Assembly (NCBI GenBank): GCA_965221545.1
Contig: OZ244901.1
Coordinates: 3,410,001-3,474,000 of the forward strand
DNA: 64,000 nt
Reading direction: 5' to 3'
Source of the DNA: JAJEFO01 sp022819605
Lineage (GTDB): Bacteria; Pseudomonadota; Alphaproteobacteria; Rhodobacterales; Rhodobacteraceae
The notes under the pieces were generated by a model, which made no database searches, was not told where the DNA came from, and saw only the letters and a program-made list of their open reading frames with translations. Below are positions 1-8,727 of the stretch, one piece after another (position 1 is the first letter of the stretch; each line of letters starts with the position of its first letter). Both the position numbers and the translations under genes were made by a program.

Positions 1-524
<524 letters not shown>

Positions 525-570
525 TTGGGGCTGCCGCTCCGCGAATGCTGGCCGCAGGAAGGATCCGGGC

Positions 571-1791
571 ATGAACGCGCAGGACAGAATCAAGGCCAAG
601 GACGCACCGGATCTCTCGGACTTTGCATGGGAGGACCCGTTTCGCCTCGCCGATCAGTTGACCGAAGACGAGCGCATGCTGGCCGAGGCGGCTCGTGCAT
701 TCGCGGACGGCCGTCTCGCGCACCGCATTCGGGCAGCCTATGCCGAGGAGCGTGTGGAACCGGAAGTCGTGGCGGAGATGGGTGAGGCCGGACTGCTGGG
801 CATCACGATTCCCGAAGAGTTCGGCGGTCTCGGCTCCAGTTATGTGACCTATGGGCTCGTGGCCCGCGAAATCGAGCGAATCGATTCCGGCTACCGTTCC
901 ATGATGTCGGTCCAGTCTTCGCTGGTGATGTATCCCATATTCGCCTACGGCACGGACACGCAGCGCAAGAAGTATCTTCCCGGCCTCGCGGCAGGCAGCC
1001 TCATCGGCTGCTTCGGACTGACCGAGCCGGAAGCGGGCTCCGATCCGGCCGCAATGAAGACACGAGCCGAAAAGGCTGGCAGCTGCTACCGGCTGAACGG
1101 TTCGAAGACCTGGATATCAAACTCCCCGATCGCAGATGTCCTCGTCGTTTGGGCAAAGTCCGACGCCCACGGCGGCAAGATTCGAGGCTTCGTGCTTGAA
1201 AAGGGCGCAAAGGGACTGTCGGCACCGAAGATCGAGGGGAAGCAGTCGTTGAGAGCAAGCGTGACCGGAGCGATCGTGCTCGACGACGTCGAAGTCGGCG
1301 AAGAGGCGCTCTTGCCCAATGTCGAGGGGCTCAAGGGACCCTTTGGGTGCCTGAATCGCGCGCGCTACAGTATCGCCTGGGGCGTTTTGGGAGCTGCCGA
1401 GTTCTGCTGGACGGCGGCGCGTCAATACGGACTTGTCCGCAAGCAGTTCGGCAGGCCGATTGCGGCCACGCAGCTGTTCCAGAAGAAGCTGGCAGACATG
1501 CAGACCGAAATTGCGCTCGGCCTTCAGGGCACGCTGCGGGTCGGCCGGCTGATGGATGAAGGCCGTGCCGCTCCCGAGATGATCTCGATCCTGAAGCGCA
1601 ACAACTGCGGCAAGGCGCTCGACATCGCCCGCATGGCGCGCGACATGCATGGCGGCAACGGAATTTCGGAGGAGTTTCAGGTCATTCGCCATGCAATGAA
1701 CCTGGAGACGGTGAACACCTACGAAGGCACGCATGACATTCACGCGCTGATTCTTGGCAGGGCACAAACCGGACTGCAGGCGTTTTTCTGA
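571..1791 (+). CDS. gcdH: Glutaryl-CoA dehydrogenase (acyl-CoA dehydrogenase family)
   Basis: A 406-residue FAD flavoprotein expected to oxidise and decarboxylate glutaryl-CoA to crotonyl-CoA in lysine, tryptophan and hydroxylysine catabolism. Visible features are the family's arginine segment GYRSMMSVQSSL near residue 110, the acyl-CoA dehydrogenase signature GCFGLTEPEAGSDP, the FAD/substrate segment KTWISNSPIADV, and the catalytic glutamate E385 in YEGTHDIHALILGRA. The segment NRARYSIAWG is also typical of GcdH rather than of short- or medium-chain enzymes. Length is normal. The ATG is preceded by an AGGAAGG-like ribosome site. No partner genes (glutarate CoA-transferase or a regulator) are adjacent, so the pathway context is not visible here. 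Confidence 0.92.
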   Translation: MNAQDRIKAKDAPDLSDFAWEDPFRLADQLTEDERMLAEAARAFADGRLAHRIRAAYAEERVEPEVVAEMGEAGLLGITIPEEFGGLGSSYVTYGLVAREIERIDSGYRSMMSVQSSLVMYPIFAYGTDTQRKKYLPGLAAGSLIGCFGLTEPEAGSDPAAMKTRAEKAGSCYRLNGSKTWISNSPIADVLVVWAKSDAHGGKIRGFVLEKGAKGLSAPKIEGKQSLRASVTGAIVLDDVEVGEEALLPNVEGLKGPFGCLNRARYSIAWGVLGAAEFCWTAARQYGLVRKQFGRPIAATQLFQKKLADMQTEIALGLQGTLRVGRLMDEGRAAPEMISILKRNNCGKALDIARMARDMHGGNGISEEFQVIRHAMNLETVNTYEGTHDIHALILGRAQTGLQAFF

Positions 1792-1958
1792 GTCGGCCCC
1801 GCCACGATCCGCCCAGAAGGTCCAGTCGAACCGTCAAGGACTCGACGCCGACCGTTCAGCCTGAACTTGCAAGTCCAGCATGAACGCGATGCGCCGCCGG
1901 TCTGCAAGACCCGAATGCGCTCCCGTCAAGCATGGCCGCCGACTGCCGCCGGTTCACC

Positions 1959-2261
1959 TCAACTGTCGTAGTCGGGTGTCCTAGCGGCACGAACGCGTTC
2001 CTGAAGGCGCGGCAGCAAGACGCCGACGAGCACGCCAATTGCCAACGGCACTGCGTGATCCTCCGACACCAGCCACGACGCGACTGCCGCCAGCAATACG
2101 CATCCCGCGAGCGCGGTCGCGCGCAGTTCGACCGCCTTGATCAAGTCCTCGTTGATCGAGAAGGTCAGCGACAGCAGCCTCTTTGCATGATCTTCGGCAT
2201 GAGTGGCTCCCCAGCCCGCTGCCAGTCCCAAGAAAAATGCCACCAGCATCATTTCACCCAT
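1959..2261 (-). CDS. Small membrane protein of unknown function
   Basis: A 100-residue protein divergent from pyrC. The ATG is preceded by a GGAAG ribosome-site-like sequence about six bases upstream. It has a hydrophobic N-terminal segment (MMLVAFFLGLAAGWGA), a middle segment around residues 50-65 (ATALAGCVLLAAVASWLV) and a third around residues 70-83 (VPLAIGVLVGVLLP), so two or three membrane passes are likely. The C-terminus is short and basic. I do not recognise a family. Amino-acid composition and the divergent arrangement with a housekeeping gene support a real gene, but function is unknown. Confidence 0.6.
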   Translation of the reverse strand: MGEMMLVAFFLGLAAGWGATHAEDHAKRLLSLTFSINEDLIKAVELRATALAGCVLLAAVASWLVSEDHAVPLAIGVLVGVLLPRLQERVRAARTPDYDS

Positions 2262-2347
2262 TTGCGTCTTCCGGAGACAATCCTAACCGATTCTCGTCAG
2301 AATTCGAGACTCTGGCACACCGGCACCCGTTCCGATAGAGGAAGGCC

Positions 2348-3391
2348 ATGAGTGGCGCCACGCTGACCATCAGGCGGCCAGATGACTGGCATCTGCACCT
2401 GCGCGACGGCGCCATGATGAAGGGTATCCTGCCCTGTTCCGCTGCACATTTCGCCCGCGCCATCATCATGCCGAATCTCTCGCCGCCTGTCGTCACGGCG
2501 CACGATGCCGCCGCCTACCGCGACCGCATCCTGGCAGCCCTGCCGAAGGGTTCCGATTTCGAACCGCTGATGACGCTCTACCTGACCGAGGACACGGATC
2601 CGGCCGACGTGAAGGCTGCGGCTGAAAGCGGGCTCGTCAAGGCGGTCAAGCTGTATCCAGCGGGGGCCACCACGAATTCCGCAGACGGGGTGCGTGACTT
2701 CGACAAGATCCGAAGCGTCCTCGAAATGATGGCCGAAATCAGCTTGCCGCTTTGCGTCCACGGCGAGGTGACAAGCCCAGAGGTCGACATCTATGATCGT
2801 GAAGCGGTCTTCATCGACGAGGTGCTCGACCCGATTCGTCGCAATACGCCGGGCTTGCGCGTCGTGATGGAGCATATAACGACCGCCGAGGCTGCCGCCT
2901 ATGCGACCGAAGGAGACGGCGACCTCGGTGCGACCATTACCGTCCAGCACCTGATGCTCGACCGGAACGACATGCTGGCAGGCGGCATCCGCCCGCATTT
3001 TTATTGCCTGCCGATTCTTAAGCGCGGCACCCACCGACCGGCGCTGGTCAGGGCCGCCACGAGCGGCAACCCGGCATTTTTCCTGGGAACCGACAGTGCA
3101 CCTCACGCAACCGAGGCAAAGGAGAGTGCGTGCGGATGCGCCGGATGCTTCACGGCACCCGTCGCGCTCGCGTGCCTGGCGGAGATCTTCGACGAAGCCG
3201 TTGCGCTGGATCGGCTGGAGGGATTTGTCTCGATTCACGGGGCAAGCTTCTACGGGCTTCCCCGAAACGATGCCGAGATCACGCTGCAGAAGGGCGATCC
3301 GGTCGAGTTCCCCAAGGAAGTGCGGACCGATGCGGGCCCGGTAACGGTCTTCAATCCCGGCACGCCGGTCCATTGGCGAGTCGCGCCATGA
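2348..3391 (+). CDS. pyrC: Dihydroorotase, class II (PyrC)
   Basis: A 347-residue zinc amidohydrolase that cyclises N-carbamoyl-aspartate to dihydroorotate in pyrimidine synthesis. The metal-binding pair sits at H15/H17 in DWHLHLRD. The lysine expected to be carboxylated is K101 in AVKLYPAGATTNS. Further metal or substrate residues lie in CVHGEV, MEHITT and FFLGTDSAPHATEAKE. These motifs and the length match the E. coli-type PyrC rather than the longer class I enzymes. pyrE starts 13 bases after its stop, so the two pyrimidine genes are probably one transcription unit. It is divergent from the small membrane protein upstream. Confidence 0.96.
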   Translation: MSGATLTIRRPDDWHLHLRDGAMMKGILPCSAAHFARAIIMPNLSPPVVTAHDAAAYRDRILAALPKGSDFEPLMTLYLTEDTDPADVKAAAESGLVKAVKLYPAGATTNSADGVRDFDKIRSVLEMMAEISLPLCVHGEVTSPEVDIYDREAVFIDEVLDPIRRNTPGLRVVMEHITTAEAAAYATEGDGDLGATITVQHLMLDRNDMLAGGIRPHFYCLPILKRGTHRPALVRAATSGNPAFFLGTDSAPHATEAKESACGCAGCFTAPVALACLAEIFDEAVALDRLEGFVSIHGASFYGLPRNDAEITLQKGDPVEFPKEVRTDAGPVTVFNPGTPVHWRVAP

Positions 3392-3404
3392 TCGCCAGTT
3401 CCGT

Positions 3405-4154
3405 ATGAATGACACGACCCATCTGATGAAACCGAGTCACGAGGAAGAAATGGTCCCAACGGTCTCTATCCCCTCAAGCTGCCCCGATGATGCTGAAATC
3501 GCGCGGCAGAGCGCAGAGATGCTCCTCGAAGCCGATGCGGTGCACTTCAATGCTGAAGCGCCATTCAAGCTGTCAAGCGGACTGCCTTCACCAACCTACA
3601 TCGATTGCAGGAAACTGATTTCCTACCCGGACATCCGCAGCCGCCTCATGGACTATCTGGCAGCGAGCGTCTTGCGCCGCACTGGCGTCGATGCCTTTGA
3701 CAATATCGCCGGAGGAGAGACTGCCGGCATTCCGTTCGCCGCCTTTGTTGCGGAACGACTCGGCCTGCCCATGACCTACATCCGCAAGAAACCCAAGGGC
3801 CACGGCCGGAACGCGCGAATCGAGGGCGTAATGGAGGCTGGGGATAGAGTGCTTCTTGTCGAGGATCTTACAACCGACGGCGGCTCGAAGCTGTCCTTTG
3901 TCGACGCCATCAGAGAGACCGGTGCCGCCTGCTCTCATACCGCTGTCATATTCTACTACGGGATCTTTCCGGGAACATTGGAACGGCTCGAAAATCATGG
4001 AGTTGCACTCCATCATTTATGCACTTGGAAGGATGTTCTCGAGGCCGCCAAGGCCGGAAACAAGTTTGATGCCGACACCTTGAAGGAGGTGGAGTCCTTC
4101 CTTGCGGCCCCGCGCGCATGGCAGGACGCCCGCACTGCCGACTGGCAAATTTGA
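3405..4154 (+). CDS. pyrE: Orotate phosphoribosyltransferase
   Basis: A type I phosphoribosyltransferase that makes orotidine-5'-phosphate from orotate and PRPP. The PRPP-binding loop VLLVEDLTTDGGSK is at about residues 148-161, and the upstream segments FKLSSGLPSPTYIDCRKL and GGETAGIPFA are typical. The reading frame gives 249 residues from the ATG at 3405. An internal ATG at 3450 would give about 234 residues, closer to the common alphaproteobacterial length, and it is preceded by CACGAGGAAGAA, which contains a usable ribosome site, so the shorter form is possible. It directly follows pyrC. Confidence 0.95.
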   Translation: MNDTTHLMKPSHEEEMVPTVSIPSSCPDDAEIARQSAEMLLEADAVHFNAEAPFKLSSGLPSPTYIDCRKLISYPDIRSRLMDYLAASVLRRTGVDAFDNIAGGETAGIPFAAFVAERLGLPMTYIRKKPKGHGRNARIEGVMEAGDRVLLVEDLTTDGGSKLSFVDAIRETGAACSHTAVIFYYGIFPGTLERLENHGVALHHLCTWKDVLEAAKAGNKFDADTLKEVESFLAAPRAWQDARTADWQI

Positions 4155-4315
4155 ACACCAGGTATTGACCTCGACCACCAGCTGGCCTCAATATGATGCG
4201 GCGCGTTGCGCATCCACAGGCAATCCACATGATTTCCAGATCGACCGTGCGCGGGCGCACTGGTTAGATACGCTGGCATTCGACGAATCAATAGTGACCG
4301 GAGGCAAGGGCAGGC

Positions 4316-5803
4316 ATGAACGAAGTGACCCAGATCAGGCAGGCTGGGACGGAAACGCAGGAATCCGTGCCGCACAACGTCGAGGCCGAGCAGCAGCTTC
4401 TGGGCGCGATCCTGACCAACAACGACGTCTTCGACCGCATTGCGGCCCTGGTCTCGGCAACGGACTTCTACGATCCGGTGCATGCCCGGATCTTCGAGGT
4501 GGCGAAGAGCCGCATCTCGAAGAACACGCTGGCCTCCCCGATCACCCTGAAGGCCTTCCTCGAGGACGATCCGGGACTGAAGGAGCTTGGCGGGCCGGCG
4601 TACCTGGCCAAGCTGGCCGGGTCCGCGATCTCGCCCTTCGCGGCACGCGACTACGCGCAGATGATCCGCGACTTCTCGATCCGGCGAGAGCTCATGCAGA
4701 TCGGCAGGGACATCACGGAAAAGGCCGCGAGCGTGGGCGTCGCGACGGAGCCCGCGGAGCAGATCTCGGAAGCCGAGCAGGCCCTGTACGAAGTGGCCGA
4801 GTCGGGCGGGTCCTCGACCGGGTTCCAGTCCTTCCTGGCGGCCCTGACGACCGCCGTGAACGTGGCGGGCGCCGCCTACAAGCGGGACGGAGGGCTGGCC
4901 GGCCTCTCCACCGGCTTCACGGACCTCGACAGGAGGATCGGCGGGCTGCACAAGTCGGACCTGCTCATCCTTGCCGGGCGCCCGTCGATGGGCAAGACGT
5001 CGCTGGCGACGAACATCGCGTTCAGCATTGCCGGCGCCTACCGCAGGGAGACGTCGCCCGAGGGCCGCGAGGAGACGGTCAACGGCGGCGTGGTCGGCTT
5101 CTTCTCGCTGGAGATGTCGGCCGAGCAGCTGGCCGCCCGCATCCTGTCGGAGGCATCGGAAATACCGTCCGAGCGCGTGCGGAGCGGCGACATGGACGAG
5201 ACCGAGTTCCGCAGGTTCGTCGAGGCTGCCAAGAAGCTCGAGGCCTGCCCGCTGTACATCGACGACACGCCGGCCCTTCCCATCGGCCAGCTGGCCGTGC
5301 GCGCGAGGCGGCTGAAGCGGGAGCACGGGCTCGACGCGCTGGTCGTCGACTACCTGCAGCTCGTGCGGGCGTCCACCGTCCGGGACAGCCGGGTCAACGA
5401 GGTCTCGGAGATCACGCAGAGCCTGAAGGCGATCGCCAAGGAACTGGAGATACCCGTGATTGCGCTCAGCCAGCTGAGCCGCCAGGTGGAATCCCGCGAG
5501 GACAAGCGCCCCTTGCTCGCAGACCTGCGGGAATCCGGCTCGATCGAGCAGGATGCGGATGTCGTGATGTTCGTGTTTCGGGAGGAATACTACAAGGAAC
5601 GCGAGAAGCCCGGCGACCACGACGAAGAGAAGATCGCGAAGTGGCAGGAGGAAATGGAACGGGTCCACAACCGCGCCGAGATCATCATCGGCAAGCAGCG
5701 CCACGGCCCCATCGGAACGGTGGAGCTGGCATTCGACGGACGCTTCACGCGGTTCTCGAACCTTGCCAGGCCCTGGCAGCATGAGGGCATCGGCGACACG
5801 TGA
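4316..5803 (+). CDS. dnaB: Replicative DNA helicase DnaB
   Basis: The 495-residue hexameric 5'-3' helicase of the replication fork. The N-terminal domain opens with the family hallmark PHNVEAEQQLLG at about residues 19-30. The RecA-like core carries Walker A GRPSMGKT at 221-228, the segment FFSLEMSAEQL, Walker B VVDYLQL at about 343-349, and ALSQLSRQVE and LRESGSIEQDAD further on. The C-terminus has the usual FREEYY and IIGKQRHGP motifs. A GGAGG ribosome site lies about ten bases before the ATG. A 161-base gap separates it from pyrE. It has no obvious intein or truncation. The coding sequence looks even more GC-rich and uniform than its neighbours, an impression I have not quantified. Confidence 0.97.
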   Translation: MNEVTQIRQAGTETQESVPHNVEAEQQLLGAILTNNDVFDRIAALVSATDFYDPVHARIFEVAKSRISKNTLASPITLKAFLEDDPGLKELGGPAYLAKLAGSAISPFAARDYAQMIRDFSIRRELMQIGRDITEKAASVGVATEPAEQISEAEQALYEVAESGGSSTGFQSFLAALTTAVNVAGAAYKRDGGLAGLSTGFTDLDRRIGGLHKSDLLILAGRPSMGKTSLATNIAFSIAGAYRRETSPEGREETVNGGVVGFFSLEMSAEQLAARILSEASEIPSERVRSGDMDETEFRRFVEAAKKLEACPLYIDDTPALPIGQLAVRARRLKREHGLDALVVDYLQLVRASTVRDSRVNEVSEITQSLKAIAKELEIPVIALSQLSRQVESREDKRPLLADLRESGSIEQDADVVMFVFREEYYKEREKPGDHDEEKIAKWQEEMERVHNRAEIIIGKQRHGPIGTVELAFDGRFTRFSNLARPWQHEGIGDT

Positions 5804-6214
5804 AAGTTCGCCCCGGACACCGACCGCAGTGGCGGAGTGCTATCGTCGGATCACGCGTTCTGCCAACGCCGGTTGATCACCGCAATCTGCATCAACGCGA
5901 GGCGAAGTGTCGGTCTGTTATTTTGGGAATTGCATCCGAAAGTCACAGTGTGCCTCCCGGATTGATCTTACGGCTCATCGGGGTCGGCGACCCGAACGCC
6001 CCTCGCTGTGCAGATGCGCAAATCCTGAACGCCTCGTCATGCTCCCGCATCGCGGGTCGTCAACCGCGAAGCATTGTCGCGCAATGCCGTGTCGAAATTC
6101 GGCCGGATGCCCGCGCTTCTGGCTTGCGGTGAGAGTGTCATGTTCCACCGATTCGATCAGCCACATAACTTCAACGGTAGCCACGATGTGACTATCTGAC
6201 ACTAGTCCCGTTGT
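5804..6214 (+). other. Non-coding stretch downstream of dnaB
   Basis: About 400 bases between dnaB and the transketolase remnant. Open frames here are short, lack ribosome sites and do not look like known proteins. No tRNA, repeat array or clear terminator was seen. The last 20 bases may hold the far-decayed start of the transketolase pseudogene, but the alignment is too broken to define a boundary. Confidence 0.5.
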
Positions 6215-6809
6215 TTTCATGCATTGAGATAACGTGCCGACGATCCGGAATGGAAAGGCCAGGGCCGTCTCTATCTCTCGATCGGGCATTGCGACATAAC
6301 TCTCTATGGGGCGATGATCGAAGCGGGACTCCTGCCGGAAGACGTATTGGAATCTCATGGCGGGGACGGCAGCCGGCTGCCAATGTCCGGAACGGTCGCC
6401 TGCACGCCCGGAATGGAGATCTCGTGCAGGTCACTGGGCCGCGGACGGAATTGCCGTGGGCGCCGCTTTTCGGCCAAAGCGAGAGCGCTCCGGCAGATTT
6501 GCATACAACCTGCTTTCGGATGGCGAGTTGGGCGAAGGGTCGATATGGGAAGCGGTGACGTCGGGACTGCATCACAAGCTCGACAACCTGATTGCCGTTG
6601 TCGGCTTCAACAACCAGCAGGCGGATGGCCGGAGCCAGGAGATGCTGGACGAAAAGCGGGTGGCATTCGGGTGGCACGTGCAACGGGTTGAAGGAAGTGA
6701 CATCGATGCGATTGCGGCCGCATTCAATGCCGCTCGCGCATTAGCGGGGGACATAATGCCATGGCAATTTAGCGTTCAGATTGAGGCAAATGCAGGAGAG
6801 CACACATGA
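6215..6809 (+). pseudogene. Decayed transketolase N-terminal subunit gene
   Basis: In the frame of base 6215 the translation reads FHALR, a TAA stop at 6230, then RADDPEW, RLYLSIGHCDITLYGAMIEA and LPMSG.VACTPGMEIS, the thiamine-diphosphate domain of the small (about 280-residue) transketolase N-terminal subunit. Near 6440-6450 the reading must shift one base to continue as DGIAVGAAF, AYNLLSDGELGEGSIWEA, HHKLDNLIAVVGFNNQQADG and AFGWHVQRVEGSDIDA. Roughly eight residues appear deleted after the QADG segment, and the C-terminal third is missing, with the frame ending at 6809. So there is one nonsense codon (the family usually has Tyr), one frameshift, one internal deletion and a truncation. No C-terminal transketolase subunit is nearby. 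The stop overlaps the start of the next gene. Confidence 0.8.
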
Positions 6810-7729
6810 AATACGATGAAATCCTCGACCCGGAGATTCGCGCATTCATTGCACATACGGAGGACTACTATCCGCCGAACACCGTAGACCTCTCTATTTC
6901 GGAGCAGCGCGCAATTTATGACAGGCTTTGCCGCGTTTTCCATCAGGGATATCCCGATGGGGTCCGCGCCCGGCATGCCGTGGCGAACGGCATTCCGGTC
7001 CGGTTGTACGAATCGGGTGAACCCTCTGCCACGGTTGTGTATTTTCACGGTGGCGGCTTTGTAGTCGGCGGGCTTGAGAGCCATGACGACATTTGCGCTG
7101 AAATTTGCGCGGGCGCGGGCTCCCGCGTGGTTTCGGTCGACTATCGTCTTGCGCCGGAGCATGTTCATCCTGCAGCATATGACGACAGTATCGCCGCGAG
7201 CCGCTGGAGCATTTCCAAATTCGACGGGCCTATCGTTCTGGCGGGTGACAGCGCCGGCGGTACGCTGGCGGCATCCGTGGTCCACGCGCTGAGGCACGAA
7301 ACGGACCGAATTGCGGGACAGGTTCTGATCTATCCGGCGCTCGGCGCTGGGACGGACAGCGGCTCGTCGCTCGAACATGCGAATGCGCCTCTTCTGACCC
7401 GAGATGACATCATTGCCTACAAGGCGCTCCGGACAGGCGGTAGGGAGCCGGCAAACGACTGTACCTACGCGGCGCTCCAGGACAGCGATTTTTCCAACCT
7501 TCCCCCAACGATCATCGTAGCGGCCGCGATCGACCCGCTTGCCGATGACGGTCGCGTCTACCGAGACTTGCTGCGGGACGCTGGCTGCAAAGCCGAATGG
7601 ATATCCGAAGCCGGTCTCGTGCACGGCTATCTGCGAGCCCGGAACATGTCGTCGAAAGCGCGTCGCAGCTTCGACCGGATCGTCGCCGATATCAGATCGC
7701 TGGGTAACGGAATCTGGCCTTACGGCTGA
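6806..7729 (+). CDS. Alpha/beta hydrolase, hormone-sensitive-lipase-like esterase
   Basis: A 307-residue carboxylesterase-type hydrolase. The oxyanion-hole motif HGGG is at residues 81-84 and the nucleophile serine S149 lies in GDSAGG. The segment VDYRLAPEHVHPAA is also diagnostic for the HSL family. An acid residue in DPLADDGRVY and a histidine in LVHGYLRAR near residue 272 complete a plausible triad. AGGAG precedes the ATG by eight bases. No signal peptide is seen, so it is likely cytoplasmic. The substrate is unknown. Its start overlaps the stop of the transketolase pseudogene, suggesting that the two once shared a transcript. Confidence 0.88.
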   Translation: MKYDEILDPEIRAFIAHTEDYYPPNTVDLSISEQRAIYDRLCRVFHQGYPDGVRARHAVANGIPVRLYESGEPSATVVYFHGGGFVVGGLESHDDICAEICAGAGSRVVSVDYRLAPEHVHPAAYDDSIAASRWSISKFDGPIVLAGDSAGGTLAASVVHALRHETDRIAGQVLIYPALGAGTDSGSSLEHANAPLLTRDDIIAYKALRTGGREPANDCTYAALQDSDFSNLPPTIIVAAAIDPLADDGRVYRDLLRDAGCKAEWISEAGLVHGYLRARNMSSKARRSFDRIVADIRSLGNGIWPYG

Positions 7730-7843
7730 GCCTCGCGACAACGCCGTCGCAGGTGCGAGCTCCGCGATTGCAACAACCAAGGGGCCGGAACAGCCAACTC
7801 CACTCTGCCTGCGCCAGCTGGCGGCAGGCGTCCGTCAAGGCGT

Positions 7844-8680
7844 TCAATTCAGGAACGGCGCCGCCGTCATGCTCGCCGGCACCGGCAATCCAAGACGCGC
7901 CAGAATCGCGGGCGCGAGCTGCAACTGCTCGACAATGGCGCCATCGGGCGGACCGACGCCGGCGCCGAAGTAGTACAGCGCCGCGTCCTGCTGCTCCTCT
8001 CCCGCACCGCCGTGGTGGCTTCGCTCGTCCTGGCCGTGGTCGGCCGTTACGATGACCTCGTATCCCATTTCCCGCCAGCGCGGAATGAATGGAGCGAGCA
8101 TTTCGTCCATCACATGGCAGCCGTGATCCATCTCGGCGCTGTCGGGAAGGAAGCGGTGCCCCAGACTGTCAAGGGTGCAACTGTGCAACACCCCGTAATT
8201 CAGGCATTGGCATTCGCAAAGGCGCGTCAGGCAGGCGAAGAGGTCGAGGTCGCAGGGGGTCATCTGGTTGGCCTTGCTGTCGCCGGTCATGGTGTGGAAC
8301 CGGCCATGGTTGATCGCAGGGTTGTCCGGTTCGTCAAACTCGACATCGCGCACAGGTTCGAATGGATGACGATTGAACAATGATGACCAGAAGGAGTGTG
8401 CGACCGCGCCAGTAACGCCGTCGCCACGACGGACCTCCGAAAATACATCCGGTTGTGAAATCCGGAAGACGTTCCCGTTGCCCGTACAGCCGTGCTGCTG
8501 CGGTGTAACGCCCGTATGCATGGATGCGTAGCAACTGGCCGAAGTCGACGGCAGGACGGATCGGTGACGCCAGACCCGGGCCTCGCCCGAGGCAACCCAG
8601 CCTTCGAGGTTTCCGAACAGGCGGCGCCAGTTCCGCCACGGAACACCGTCGATCACTATCAGGAGAAGCTTGCGGTCCAT
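7844..8680 (-). CDS. Alkaline-phosphatase-superfamily phosphodiesterase/phosphatase
   Basis: A 278-residue metal-dependent hydrolase of the type I phosphodiesterase/nucleotide pyrophosphatase group. It opens with LLLIVIDGVPWRNW, has a candidate nucleophile serine/threonine region (SVLPSTSASCYASMHTG), and later HSCTLDSLGHRFLPDS and VIVTADHGQDERSHHGG, the typical Asp/His metal ligands. I chose the ATG at 8680 because a GGAGG sequence sits five bases upstream of it; an ATG at 8692 overlaps that ribosome site. It is the last gene of the peptide-type ABC transporter run and lies 47 bases after the ATPase gene, so it may process the imported compound. No signal peptide is evident, which points to a cytoplasmic role. 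The substrate is unknown. Confidence 0.82.
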   Translation of the reverse strand: MDRKLLLIVIDGVPWRNWRRLFGNLEGWVASGEARVWRHRSVLPSTSASCYASMHTGVTPQQHGCTGNGNVFRISQPDVFSEVRRGDGVTGAVAHSFWSSLFNRHPFEPVRDVEFDEPDNPAINHGRFHTMTGDSKANQMTPCDLDLFACLTRLCECQCLNYGVLHSCTLDSLGHRFLPDSAEMDHGCHVMDEMLAPFIPRWREMGYEVIVTADHGQDERSHHGGAGEEQQDAALYYFGAGVGPPDGAIVEQLQLAPAILARLGLPVPASMTAAPFLN

Positions 8681-8727
8681 CCCTGCCTCCATCGCCGGAC
8701 ACGCATGCCCGGGGTGTCACCACCAGG

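Noticed and set aside
4151..4197. Promoter between pyrE and dnaB
   Set aside because: TTGACC and TATGAT hexamers exist but are 21 bases apart, too far for a standard promoter.
4013..5784. Long antisense and alternate-frame open frames across dnaB (560-589 codons)
   Set aside because: High GC makes long shadow frames; their translations are rich in Arg, Gly and Pro and repetitive, while dnaB in the other frame has every family motif.
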